Source: an uncultured Eubacteriales bacterium
GTDB lineage: Bacteria; Bacillota; Clostridia; Oscillospirales; Acutalibacteraceae
Reading direction: 5' to 3'
Assembly (NCBI GenBank): GCA_934477125.1
Contig: CAKSOL010000001.1
Location: 248,001-312,000, forward strand
DNA length: 64,000 bases
Part shown: piece by piece, positions 17,137 through 25,379 of the stretch
Layout of the letters: each line of letters starts with the position of its first letter
Numbering within the stretch: the stretch's first letter is position 1
Position numbers and translations under genes: made by a program
The notes under the pieces: generated by a model
What the model was told of the DNA's origin: nothing
Seen by the model: only the letters and a program-made list of their open reading frames with translations
Databases searched by the model: none

Positions 17137-18416
17137 TGAAGAAAACGGTTTTTGAAAGTCCGACGGGACACAGCTATATAAAAGCGGAGCATCCCTCCGG
17201 CTTGCAGATATATCTTATGGAAATGCCCCAGCATAGCTCTGCTTACGCGGTTTTCGGTACACGCTACGGCTCTATTGACACCCGCTTTTCAAAGAACGGC
17301 GGCGAGGTCTGCGATGTTCCGGAGGGTATAGCGCATTTTTTGGAGCATAAGCTTTTTGAAAGCGAGGACGGCGACGCCTTTACCCGCTTTGCTCAGACCG
17401 GAGCATCCGCCAATGCCTATACATCGTTTGACCGCACCTGCTATCTCTTTTCCTGTACGGATAAATTCATTGAGAATTTAGACATTCTGCTTGATTTTGT
17501 GCAGTCCCCTTATTTTACCGCCCAGACCGTTCAGAAGGAGCAGGGGATAATAGGTCAGGAAATAAGAATGTATGACGACAGCCCATCCTGGCGCGTTATG
17601 TTCAATATGCTGAGAGAAATGTATACCTCTCATCCGGTAAGGATAGATATAGCCGGAACGGTTGAGTCTATTGCCGAAATAACCGACGACCTGCTTTATA
17701 AATGCTATAACACCTTTTACAATCCGTCCAATATGTTCCTTTGCATAGCCGGAAATTTTGATGCCGGCAAGGCTCTTGAGCATATTGAAAGGGGAGTGCG
17801 CGAAAGCGAACCCGTAAGTATAGAGCGCGGTGAATTCTCCGAGGGCGACGGGGTTCATTCTAACTATATTGAACAGCAGCTGGATGTTGCGCTGCCGATA
17901 TTCTGCTACGGCTTTAAGCAGAAAATCACTTCTCCTCAGAGAAGTCTGAAAACAAAGCTCTGTGTTTCTCTTCTTCTTGAGCTTATCTGCGGAGAGGCGT
18001 CGCCGCTTTATGCGCGCCTTATAAGACAGGGACTTATAAATGATGAATTTGAAACGGAGTATTTCACGGGACACGGCTATGCCGCCGTTATTTTCGAGGG
18101 AGAGTCGAGGGATCCGGAGCGCGTTGCCGAGGAGATAAGAGCCGAGCTGCGCCGCATAAAAGAGGACGGAATAGATAAAAAGCAGTTCAGCGCCGCAAAA
18201 TGCAGCCTTTACGGCGAGGCAATACGCCGTTTTGACAGCGTTAATGACATCGGCACGCAGCTGGTTGAATGCGCTATTACCGGAAACGGTCTTTTCGATG
18301 AGCTGAAACTTTTAAAGGCTCTTACGCCGGACAGTATTATGAAACGGCTCGGCTCATTCGATGAAAACGCGTCTGTTCTTTCGGTTATAAAGCCGCGAAG
18401 CAATACGGAGGAATAA
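17136..18416 (+). CDS. M16-family zinc peptidase (YfmH type)
   Basis: 426 residues with the inverted zinc motif HFLEH (His67, Glu70, His71) and a downstream acidic helix GIIGQEIRMYDD supplying the third ligand. The C-terminal half contains the M16 R/Y region (LYARLIRQGLINDEFE). It is the catalytic half of the pair with the preceding gene and shares its stop/start. Followed after 2 bases by lgt. Likely processes a peptide or protein in the cytosol. Confidence 0.88.
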   Translation: MKKTVFESPTGHSYIKAEHPSGLQIYLMEMPQHSSAYAVFGTRYGSIDTRFSKNGGEVCDVPEGIAHFLEHKLFESEDGDAFTRFAQTGASANAYTSFDRTCYLFSCTDKFIENLDILLDFVQSPYFTAQTVQKEQGIIGQEIRMYDDSPSWRVMFNMLREMYTSHPVRIDIAGTVESIAEITDDLLYKCYNTFYNPSNMFLCIAGNFDAGKALEHIERGVRESEPVSIERGEFSEGDGVHSNYIEQQLDVALPIFCYGFKQKITSPQRSLKTKLCVSLLLELICGEASPLYARLIRQGLINDEFETEYFTGHGYAAVIFEGESRDPERVAEEIRAELRRIKEDGIDKKQFSAAKCSLYGEAIRRFDSVNDIGTQLVECAITGNGLFDELKLLKALTPDSIMKRLGSFDENASVLSVIKPRSNTEE

Positions 18417-18418
18417 AA

Positions 18419-19354
18419 ATGGGAGCATATCATATAACAATATTCGGAATACATTTAACACTGAATCCGGTTGCCTTTACTCTGCCGATTGCCGGCGGCT
18501 GGAGCATATATTGGTACGGCATAATAATTGCCGCAGGCTTTCTCGGCGCGCTTATATACGCAATGAAGACCGCTCCGCGTTTCGGGATAAACACCGACCG
18601 TATGCTGGATGTTGTTTTAATAACCACCCCGCTTGCAATTCTTTCCGCAAGGGCATATTATATCATTTTTGATCCGGATGAAAAGTTCCGGGACTTTTTC
18701 AACTTCAACTCGTCCGGATTTCAGGGACTTGCAATTTACGGCGGAGTTATCGCCGCATTCGCGGTAGGCGCCGTTATGTGTAAGCTGAGACGTGTGAACA
18801 TACTTGATATGTTTGATGTCGCCGCAGTGGGCTTTCTGATAGGTCAGGGCGTAGGAAGATGGGGTAATTTCATAAATCAGGAGGCGTTCGGAGGGCCTAC
18901 CGGCAGCAGCTGGTGGGGGATGATGAGCGAAAACACCGGCGGAGTTATGGTTCACCCCTGTTTTCTTTATGAGTCCGTCTGGTGCATAGCCGGAGCGGTA
19001 ATTCTTAACCGTTTCAGTAAAAAAAGAAAATTCAGCGGTGAAATTACTTTGTTATACGGCGTGTGGTACGGCTTTGGGAGAGGCTGGATAGAAATTCTCC
19101 GGAGCGACAGTCTTTATGCCGGAGTCTTCAAAGTTTCCTGCGTGCTTTCGTTTGTCCTGTGTATTGCCTGCGCCGCGGCGCTTGTGATTATATTAAGACA
19201 TAAGCGCGAAACGGCTGCCGCCGGAGAATATGTTTCGGTGTTTGAGAACGCCGGACAGTCCTCAGAGCCTGATAAAGACCCGGCGGATAATGAAGAAACG
19301 GAAAACGAAGCTCAAAGCGAAATAAAGGAAGATGAAAATGGGAAAGCTGATTGA
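18419..19354 (+). CDS. lgt: Prolipoprotein diacylglyceryl transferase
   Basis: 311 residues, multi-span membrane enzyme that moves diacylglycerol from phosphatidylglycerol to the lipobox cysteine of prolipoproteins. Diagnostic segments: WYGIIIAAGFLGAL, RAYYIIF, GFQGLAIYGGVIAA and the signature GRWGNFINQEAFG followed by HPCFLYES. The last 50 residues form an acidic, soluble tail beyond the usual enzyme length. Several lipoproteins in this window (40427, 39047 and 59314) are its expected substrates. The 3' end overlaps the start of folD. Confidence 0.94.
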   Translation: MGAYHITIFGIHLTLNPVAFTLPIAGGWSIYWYGIIIAAGFLGALIYAMKTAPRFGINTDRMLDVVLITTPLAILSARAYYIIFDPDEKFRDFFNFNSSGFQGLAIYGGVIAAFAVGAVMCKLRRVNILDMFDVAAVGFLIGQGVGRWGNFINQEAFGGPTGSSWWGMMSENTGGVMVHPCFLYESVWCIAGAVILNRFSKKRKFSGEITLLYGVWYGFGRGWIEILRSDSLYAGVFKVSCVLSFVLCIACAAALVIILRHKRETAAAGEYVSVFENAGQSSEPDKDPADNEETENEAQSEIKEDENGKAD

Positions 19355-20186
19355 CGGAAAGGCAATCTCCGCGTCGGTTAAGCAGCGCGTGGCAAAAGAG
19401 GTCGCCGAGGTTAAGGAAAAGGGAATAAGCGTTTGTCTTGCGGTTATAATAGTAGGTGACGACCCGGCTTCAAAGGTTTATGTTGCAAATAAGAAAAAGG
19501 CTTGCGAGGCTCTCGGTATTATTTCTCGTGAATACGCGCTTCCGGAGGATACCTCGGAGGAGCAGCTGCTCGGTCTTATAGACGAGCTTAATAACGATAG
19601 GGAAGTAAACGGTATTCTCTGTCAGCTCCCACTGCCGCGCCAGCTTAACGAACAGAGAATTATCAACGCAATTTCTCCCCTCAAGGACGTTGACGCTTTT
19701 CACCCGCAGAACGTCGGTCATATTATGATAGGCGACTATTCATTTCTTCCATGCACTCCTGCCGGGATTATGGAAATGCTCAGATTTGAGGACATTGAGG
19801 TATCCGGAAAACGCTGCGTTGTTATAGGAAGAAGCAATATTGTGGGCAAGCCTATGGCAATGCTGCTGCTCCAGGCGAACGGCACAGTTACGGTCTGCCA
19901 TTCAAAAACACGAGGATTAAAGGATATATGCCGCGAGGCGGATATTCTTGTAAGCGCGGTTGGGAAAGCGGGCTTTGTAACGGCGGATATGGTAAAGCCC
20001 GGAGCTGTGGTTATAGACGTCGGAATGAACCGCGAAAACGGAAAGCTCTGCGGCGATGTCGATTTTGCCGCAGTTGAGCCGATAACGGCGGCGATAACTC
20101 CAGTTCCCGGAGGAGTCGGACCTATGACTATCGCTATGCTTATGCGCAATACCCTGACCGCTGCAAAGCAGCAGAACGGCTGCTGA
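19338..20186 (+). CDS. folD: Methylenetetrahydrofolate dehydrogenase / methenyltetrahydrofolate cyclohydrolase
   Basis: 282 residues from ATG 19338, which has AAAGGA at ideal spacing; ATG 19332 is too close to it. Family motifs: VYVANKKKACEALGI with the catalytic Tyr and Lys, CQLPLPRQLNE, PCTPAGIMEML, the NADP-binding VVIGRSNIVGKPMA and the C-terminal PVPGGVGPMTIAMLM. It catalyses two one-carbon steps between methylene- and formyl-tetrahydrofolate in the cytoplasm. It overlaps lgt by 17 bases, so is co-transcribed with the M16 pair and lgt. Confidence 0.95.
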   Translation: MGKLIDGKAISASVKQRVAKEVAEVKEKGISVCLAVIIVGDDPASKVYVANKKKACEALGIISREYALPEDTSEEQLLGLIDELNNDREVNGILCQLPLPRQLNEQRIINAISPLKDVDAFHPQNVGHIMIGDYSFLPCTPAGIMEMLRFEDIEVSGKRCVVIGRSNIVGKPMAMLLLQANGTVTVCHSKTRGLKDICREADILVSAVGKAGFVTADMVKPGAVVIDVGMNRENGKLCGDVDFAAVEPITAAITPVPGGVGPMTIAMLMRNTLTAAKQQNGC

Positions 20187-20209
20187 TATTTTATGAAAGG
20201 GCGTTATTC

Positions 20210-20908
20210 TTGAAAAAAATTATTTCTTTGCTGGTGGTTTTATTTGCTGCTTTGTCCATTCCGGCGGCTGCGGCGGGGAAGGTATATTCGGTTAAAATCC
20301 CCAAAGGATATGTTTTCGCCGAGTCGGACGGTAAAAAGGATAAGCTTGCAGAGCGGTTTGAAATGAGCGCTGAAGAAATGGAAAAATATTTTTCCGAAAA
20401 CGACGTTCTGTTTCTTGCGGTCGGAGAAAATTTCGGAGAGCAAATAAGCCTTTCGGAAACGGAAACCGATTTCAGCAGACGCGCGGCAACCTTTTCAAGG
20501 ATGAATTACAGCGAGCTTACCGATATTGAAAATCAGCTTGCGGGAACTGCCTTTTCGGCGGACGGAATTGCCGAGTCCTCGAACGGAATTAAATTTCTCA
20601 GGCTTACGCTGCTTGAAATGTCGGATACTGTTACCGCGGATTATATAACTGTATGCTCCGGAAAGCTTTATACGCTCAGAATAACGACAGCCGGTGATAT
20701 CGGCGCCCTGTCCGATAAAATTATGAACGGCTTGACGTTAAAGGATTACGCTTCTGAGGAAAACGGCGCGTCAGGCGGATTCTATACTCTGCTTGCCGCT
20801 GCCGGGATAGCGTTTTTTGCCGCTCTGGCGGTATGGCTCGGATATACCGTTATAAGGGATATCCGCTCTAAGAAGAATAAAAAAACCGGCAATGAAATGC
20901 CGGATTGA
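20210..20908 (+). CDS. Secreted, C-terminally membrane-anchored protein of unknown function
   Basis: 232 residues starting at TTG 20210 (the ATG at 20193 runs into a stop after six codons; GAAAGG sits 10 bases before the TTG). Sec signal peptide (cut after about residue 22, AAAAG), an exported alpha/beta domain of about 165 residues with KVYSVKIPKGYVFAESDG, then a C-terminal span (about 192-214) and a basic cytoplasmic tail. So the protein is anchored with its domain outside. I do not recognise the family. Position 24 bases after folD suggests the same operon; a strong terminator follows. Confidence 0.7.
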   Translation: MKKIISLLVVLFAALSIPAAAAGKVYSVKIPKGYVFAESDGKKDKLAERFEMSAEEMEKYFSENDVLFLAVGENFGEQISLSETETDFSRRAATFSRMNYSELTDIENQLAGTAFSADGIAESSNGIKFLRLTLLEMSDTVTADYITVCSGKLYTLRITTAGDIGALSDKIMNGLTLKDYASEENGASGGFYTLLAAAGIAFFAALAVWLGYTVIRDIRSKKNKKTGNEMPD

Positions 20909-20924
20909 GTCTGATAATTGGTAT

Positions 20925-20971
20925 AAACAGCCTGTCTGCGGTAATAATACCGCCGGGAGGCTGTTTTTTTT
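20925..20971 (+). terminator. Strong terminator abutting the gerA-type start codon
   Basis: Two-part stem: AAACAGCCT (20925-20933) with AGGCTGTTT (20958-20966), and inner GCGGTA (20938-20943) with TACCGC (20948-20953), followed by T8 ending at 20971. The next gene starts at ATG 20972, and its only Shine-Dalgarno candidate, GGGAGG (20955-20960), lies in the hairpin. Confidence 0.85.
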
Positions 20972-22375
20972 ATGGATGATTTTAAAAGCTTTGTTAATAA
21001 GCTGGATAAGGCTCTGCAGCCGGATAAAAGCTTTGACCTTATTAAAAGGGAGCTGGTTATCGCCGAGCGGCGCTCTTATCTTTATTTTATAGACGGTTTT
21101 ATCAAGGACGAGGTATTTGAGAAAATGCTTGAATTCCTCTTTAAGCAAAAGCCGGAGGATATCGCTCCGATAACCGATATGAGGCAGTTCAGCTGGGTTA
21201 AAATGCCGTATGTCGAGGTTGATTATACCTACGAGGCGGAAAATGCCGCGACGCAGGTGCTTTCGGGTCCGGCGGTGCTTGTTGTGGACGGCGTGGCAGG
21301 CGCTTTGATAATAGATACGCGTACTTATCCTACGCGCAGCATTGAGGAGCCGCAGAAGGATAAATCCCTCAGGGGCTCGCGGGACGGATTTGTTGAAACG
21401 CTTATTTTCAATACGGCAATGGTGCGCAGACGCATCCGGACAGGCGCGCTGCGAATGGAATATCTTCAAATAGGAACGCGTTCAAAGGTGGATATAGCCA
21501 TAAGCTATATTGACGGCTTAGCAGACGAGAAAACGCTGAAAATACTGAAAAAGCGGCTTTCGCAAATCAAGATAAACGGAATTTCGATGACTCAGCAGGC
21601 ATTTATAGAAGCTTTGATTCCGACTAATTTCTTCAATCCTTATCCCAGGTTTAAATTTACCGAGCGCCCCGATTATGCGAGCGCCTGTATACTGGATGGA
21701 AAAATTGTCGTTATTATGGATAACTGCCCTGCGGTTATGATTATTCCAACGTCGTTTGCGGACTTTTTCCGCGATGTTGATGATTATTACTTTATGCCGG
21801 TAGTCGGCAGCTATACGCGTATAATACGCACAGTCGTAACCCTGCTTACGGTTTTTATAGTGCCGCTTTATCTGATTGCCGCCAAGCAGCCGGGGCTTAT
21901 GCCGGACTGTCTTAATTTTATGATGCCGGGAGAGTCGGCGGCGCTGTCGTTGTTCTGGCAGTTTTTGATACTTGAATTCGTTGTAGACGGCTTGCAGCTC
22001 GCCTCTCTCAATACTCCCGATACCCTTTCAAATTCCCTCGGAATAATCGGCGGACTGCTGCTTTCGGAATTTGCCGTTAATGCAGGCTGGTTTATAGCGG
22101 AGGCAATACTTTTTATGGCGTTTGTAACGATTGCGTCGTTTTCGCAGCCGAGCATAGAAATGAGCTATGCCATGAAATTTCAAAGGGTGTTTCTGCTTAT
22201 TCTTTCGGAACTTTTCGGAATATGGGGCTTTTTTGCAGGAACGGCAATAATAATAATGACACTCGGATTTTCAAAAACTCTTTCGGGGAGAGGATATCTT
22301 TTCCCGCTGGTACCCTTTAATTGGAAAGCGTTTAAAAAGCTGTTTGTCAGACCGGGAATTGATAATACCCACTAA
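20972..22375 (+). CDS. GerA/SpoVAF-family spore germination protein
   Basis: 467 residues. The N-terminal soluble domain contains the GerA signature ERRSYLYFIDGFIKDEV, VLSGPAVLVVDG and RTYPTRSIEEPQKDKSLRGSRDGF in pieces, then REIGRS-like text and PRFKFTERPD. The C-terminal half (from about 285) has about five membrane spans. GerAA/SpoVAF proteins sit in the spore inner membrane and take part in germinant response or dipicolinate movement. No gerB/gerC or spoVA genes are adjacent, so this is an orphan A subunit, closer to SpoVAF by being alone. It shows the organism belongs to a spore-forming lineage. Confidence 0.88.
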   Translation: MDDFKSFVNKLDKALQPDKSFDLIKRELVIAERRSYLYFIDGFIKDEVFEKMLEFLFKQKPEDIAPITDMRQFSWVKMPYVEVDYTYEAENAATQVLSGPAVLVVDGVAGALIIDTRTYPTRSIEEPQKDKSLRGSRDGFVETLIFNTAMVRRRIRTGALRMEYLQIGTRSKVDIAISYIDGLADEKTLKILKKRLSQIKINGISMTQQAFIEALIPTNFFNPYPRFKFTERPDYASACILDGKIVVIMDNCPAVMIIPTSFADFFRDVDDYYFMPVVGSYTRIIRTVVTLLTVFIVPLYLIAAKQPGLMPDCLNFMMPGESAALSLFWQFLILEFVVDGLQLASLNTPDTLSNSLGIIGGLLLSEFAVNAGWFIAEAILFMAFVTIASFSQPSIEMSYAMKFQRVFLLILSELFGIWGFFAGTAIIIMTLGFSKTLSGRGYLFPLVPFNWKAFKKLFVRPGIDNTH

Positions 22376-22396
22376 TCAGGGACAAGCATATTGTGT

Positions 22397-22440
22397 TAGG
22401 GAGAGCAAGGACTTAAAGGTCTTGCCCTCCCGATTTTCTG
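22397..22440 (+). terminator. Terminator of the gerA-type gene
   Basis: Stem 22399-22409 with 22421-22431 (one A-C mismatch), followed by GATTTTCTGTATTT. It lies about 25 bases after the stop. Confidence 0.6.
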
Positions 22441-22454
22441 TATTTAAGAAAATA

Positions 22455-22483
22455 TTGCCTTTTTCGGAAAATTATATTATAAT
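22455..22483 (+). promoter_or_regulatory. Promoter of the DUF951-prfA-sua5-coaE operon
   Basis: TTGCCT (22455-22460), 17-bp spacer, TATAAT (22478-22483), 27 bases before ATG 22510. Confidence 0.75.
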
Positions 22484-22509
22484 ATTCATCAGTTAGTGAG
22501 GTTATATAT

Positions 22510-22707
22510 ATGAATATTTCGGTGGGCGATATGCTTGTTATGAAAAAGCAGCATCCCTGCGGGGAAAATACCTTTACGGTGCAGCGTGTGGGAATGGATT
22601 TCAAGCTCCGCTGCAACGGCTGCGGCAGAGAAATTATGCTGCCGAGAACCAAGGCTGAAAAGAATATACGCAGGATAATTCCTAAGGAAGTGGAAACCGA
22701 TGTTTGA
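22510..22707 (+). CDS. DUF951 zinc-ribbon-like small protein
   Basis: 65 residues, exactly the size of DUF951 proteins. Conserved pieces: VGDMLVMKKQHPCGENTF, RVGMDFKLRCNGCGREIML and PRTKAEKNIRRI. The single Cys in HPCG and the CNGC pair suggest a metal site. Function unknown; the family is often encoded near translation and cell-division genes. It overlaps prfA by 8 bases. Confidence 0.85.
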   Translation: MNISVGDMLVMKKQHPCGENTFTVQRVGMDFKLRCNGCGREIMLPRTKAEKNIRRIIPKEVETDV

Positions 22708-23779
22708 AAATCTTGATGCGGTTGAAAACCGATACGAGCAGATAGGCGTTGAGCTTACCCGCCCGGAGATTGTCAGCGATAACGCGCAGTTCAGGTCGCT
22801 TATGAAGGAGCATAGCGAGCTGACTCCGATAGTTGAAAAATACCGCGAGCTGAAAGCCGCTGAAAAAAGCGCAGAAGAGGCGCGCAGGCTTTTGGAGGAC
22901 TCCTCTCTCGACGCGGACTTTAAGGAGCTTGCCGAGGAGGAGCTGAAAACCGCTCAGGAAACTCAGACCTCAGCCGCAGAACAGCTCAAGCTTTTATTGC
23001 TGCCTAAGGACCCCAACGATTCCAAAAACGTTATTGTTGAAATCCGCGCCGGAGCGGGCGGAGAGGAAGCGGCGCTTTTTGCGGCGGCGCTTTTCAGAAT
23101 GTATACTATGTATGCCGAATCTCATAATTTCAGAGTTGAGGTAACAAATGAAAACGAAACCGAGCTTGGTGGCTATAAGGAAATAAGCTTTATGGTAGAG
23201 GGCGAGGGCGCTTATTCAAGACTTAAATACGAAAGCGGAGTACATCGCGTTCAGCGCGTTCCCGATACCGAGACGCAGGGGCGCATCCATACCTCAACCG
23301 CAACGGTAGCCGTTATGCCTGAGGCGGACGATGTTGAAATTGAAATAAACCCGGCAGATTTGAAAATCGATACCTTCCGTTCCTCCGGAGCGGGCGGACA
23401 GCATATCAATAAGACCTCCTCGGCAATCCGTATAACCCATATTCCGACAGGAACGGTTGTTGAATGTCAGGATGAACGCAGTCAGTTCAAAAACAAGGAT
23501 AAGGCTATGCGCGTTCTCAGAGCGAGACTGTTTGATGCCGCACAGCGCGAGCATGACGAGGCAATAGCCTCCGACCGCCGTAGTCAGGTCGGAACGGGCG
23601 ACAGGAGCGAGCGCATAAGGACATATAATTTTCCTCAGGGCAGACTTACCGATCACCGTATAGGTCTTACGATTTATAAGCTTGACGCCGTTATGAACGG
23701 AGATATCGATGAGATTGTCGATGCCCTCATAACCCATTACCGCACCGAGGCTCTCAAGGCTCAGGAGGCGGAAATATGA
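22700..23779 (+). CDS. prfA: Peptide chain release factor 1
   Basis: 359 residues, standard RF1 length. It ends translation at UAA and UAG. The catalytic GAGGQHIN motif lies at about 230-237, and the stop-codon recognition segment HRVQRVPDTETQGR has a P-x-T tripeptide (PDT), which marks RF1 and not RF2. The N-terminal coiled-coil domain is complete. Start and stop overlap neighbouring genes (8 bases with DUF951, 4 with sua5), so it belongs to a tight translation-related operon. Confidence 0.95.
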   Translation: MFENLDAVENRYEQIGVELTRPEIVSDNAQFRSLMKEHSELTPIVEKYRELKAAEKSAEEARRLLEDSSLDADFKELAEEELKTAQETQTSAAEQLKLLLLPKDPNDSKNVIVEIRAGAGGEEAALFAAALFRMYTMYAESHNFRVEVTNENETELGGYKEISFMVEGEGAYSRLKYESGVHRVQRVPDTETQGRIHTSTATVAVMPEADDVEIEINPADLKIDTFRSSGAGGQHINKTSSAIRITHIPTGTVVECQDERSQFKNKDKAMRVLRARLFDAAQREHDEAIASDRRSQVGTGDRSERIRTYNFPQGRLTDHRIGLTIYKLDAVMNGDIDEIVDALITHYRTEALKAQEAEI

Positions 23780-24792
23780 AAACCGAACGTCTGGACGCAA
23801 GAAACGACCCTGCCGCGGCGATAAGCCGCGCAGCTGAAATTCTCAGAGCCGGAGGGATAGTCGCTATTCCGACCGAAACGGTTTACGGACTTGCCGCAAG
23901 GGCGGATAACCCCAAGGCGATTTCCGATGTTTTCGCCGCAAAGGGCAGACCGCAGGATAATCCGCTTATAGTTCATATTTCGGATTTGAGTGAGCTTAAC
24001 GGCGTTGCGCGGGACATACCGCAAACGGCGTTTACCTGCGCCGGGCATTTCTGGCCCGGACCGTTTACTATGATACTTCCGCGCGGCGCTGAGGTTGACC
24101 CTCAGGTTTCGGCAGGTCTTGAAACGGTTGCGGTAAGAATGCCGTCGGACAATATAGCAAGAGCGATAATCCGCGCCGCCGGACCTCTCGCCGCGCCGTC
24201 GGCGAATACCTCCGGAAAGCCGAGTCCGACCACCGCCGAGCGGGTCCTTGAGGATTTGGACGGTAAAATAGACGCCGTTGTGCTTGCCGGAGAGTGTACC
24301 GTCGGGGTTGAATCAACCGTTGTCAGCCTTGTTGCCAATCCGCCGAGACTTCTGCGTCCCGGAGGAGTTACTGCCGAACAGCTGCGCGAGCTTATTCCGG
24401 AGCTTGAGATTGACGCCGCAGTGATGTCAGAGCCGAAAAGCGGAGAGCGGGTAGCCTCGCCCGGAATGAAATATAAGCACTATGCGCCTGCAACGCAGAC
24501 CTACCTTGTTGAGGGAAGCTCGGAGGACTTTGCCCGGTATGTAAACTCGGTTCCCGACCGGGTTGCGGTTTGCTTTGACGAAGAATTGCCGGCGGTTGAC
24601 GGCAAAAAGCTGTCATACGGTTCCGCCGGAGACGATTCGGCTCACGCTCACCGTATTTTCGAGGTTCTCAGAGAGGTGGACGAATTTGGTGCCAGGAGCG
24701 CATATGTTCACGCACCGGACAAAAACGGAATAGGGCTTGCGGTTTATAACCGTCTTGTCCGGGCGGCGGCGTTCAGGGTGATAAAGCTATGA
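23776..24792 (+). CDS. L-threonylcarbamoyladenylate synthase (Sua5/YwlC)
   Basis: 338 residues: an N-terminal YrdC domain (about 10-200; IPTETVYGLAARADN, AKGRPQDNPLIVHI, FWPGPFTMIL, APSANTSGKPSPT) and the C-terminal Sua5 domain (about 215-335, entered at SPGMKYKHYAP). It makes threonylcarbamoyl-AMP from Thr, bicarbonate and ATP for the t6A modification of tRNA. ATGA overlaps with prfA upstream and coaE downstream show translational coupling. Confidence 0.94.
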   Translation: MKTERLDARNDPAAAISRAAEILRAGGIVAIPTETVYGLAARADNPKAISDVFAAKGRPQDNPLIVHISDLSELNGVARDIPQTAFTCAGHFWPGPFTMILPRGAEVDPQVSAGLETVAVRMPSDNIARAIIRAAGPLAAPSANTSGKPSPTTAERVLEDLDGKIDAVVLAGECTVGVESTVVSLVANPPRLLRPGGVTAEQLRELIPELEIDAAVMSEPKSGERVASPGMKYKHYAPATQTYLVEGSSEDFARYVNSVPDRVAVCFDEELPAVDGKKLSYGSAGDDSAHAHRIFEVLREVDEFGARSAYVHAPDKNGIGLAVYNRLVRAAAFRVIKL

Positions 24793-25379
24793 GCATAACC
24801 GTCGGCTTAACCGGTCCGAGCGGAGCCGGGAAAAGTATGGCATCCGCCGTTGCCGCCGAAAAGGGCTTTTTTGTTATTGACTGCGATAAAACCGCAAGAA
24901 AGGCGGTTGAACCCGGAACACCGGGACTGTCTGCGCTGGTTTCCGCTTTCGGTAAAGGGATATTGGATGCCGGCGGCTTTCTTAACAGAAAGGAATTAGC
25001 CTCCGCGGCGTTTTCATCCGCGGAGAAAACCGAGCTGTTAAATAAAACGCTTTTGCCGCATATAGCCGCGCTTATAGAGCCGGAGCTTTGCCGGGAATAT
25101 GTTTTGCTTGACGCTCCTACGCTTTACGAAAGCGGACTGGATAAAAAATGCGATGTTACGGTGGCGGTTCTGGCGGACGTTTCTGAGAGAACCGAACGAA
25201 TAATCAGGCGCGACGGACTTACACTAAATGAGGCGCGGCTGCGTATATCCGCAGGAAAGCCGGACAGCTTTTATTTGGAACGCGCGGATAAAATTTTGTA
25301 TAACAACGGCGATTTCAAATCGTTTTTGAGCGACGCGGAGGAGCTGTTTGAAATAATTATGGGAGGGCATATAAAATGA
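24789..25379 (+). CDS. coaE: Dephospho-CoA kinase
   Basis: 196 residues with P-loop GPSGAGKS (8-15), the CoA-binding FVIDCDKTARKAV and VLLDAPTLYESGLDKKCD segment, and lid R-R-D in ERIIRRDGLT. It phosphorylates dephospho-CoA, the last step of coenzyme A synthesis. Overlaps sua5 and the next gene by 4 bases each. Confidence 0.93.
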   Translation: MSITVGLTGPSGAGKSMASAVAAEKGFFVIDCDKTARKAVEPGTPGLSALVSAFGKGILDAGGFLNRKELASAAFSSAEKTELLNKTLLPHIAALIEPELCREYVLLDAPTLYESGLDKKCDVTVAVLADVSERTERIIRRDGLTLNEARLRISAGKPDSFYLERADKILYNNGDFKSFLSDAEELFEIIMGGHIK

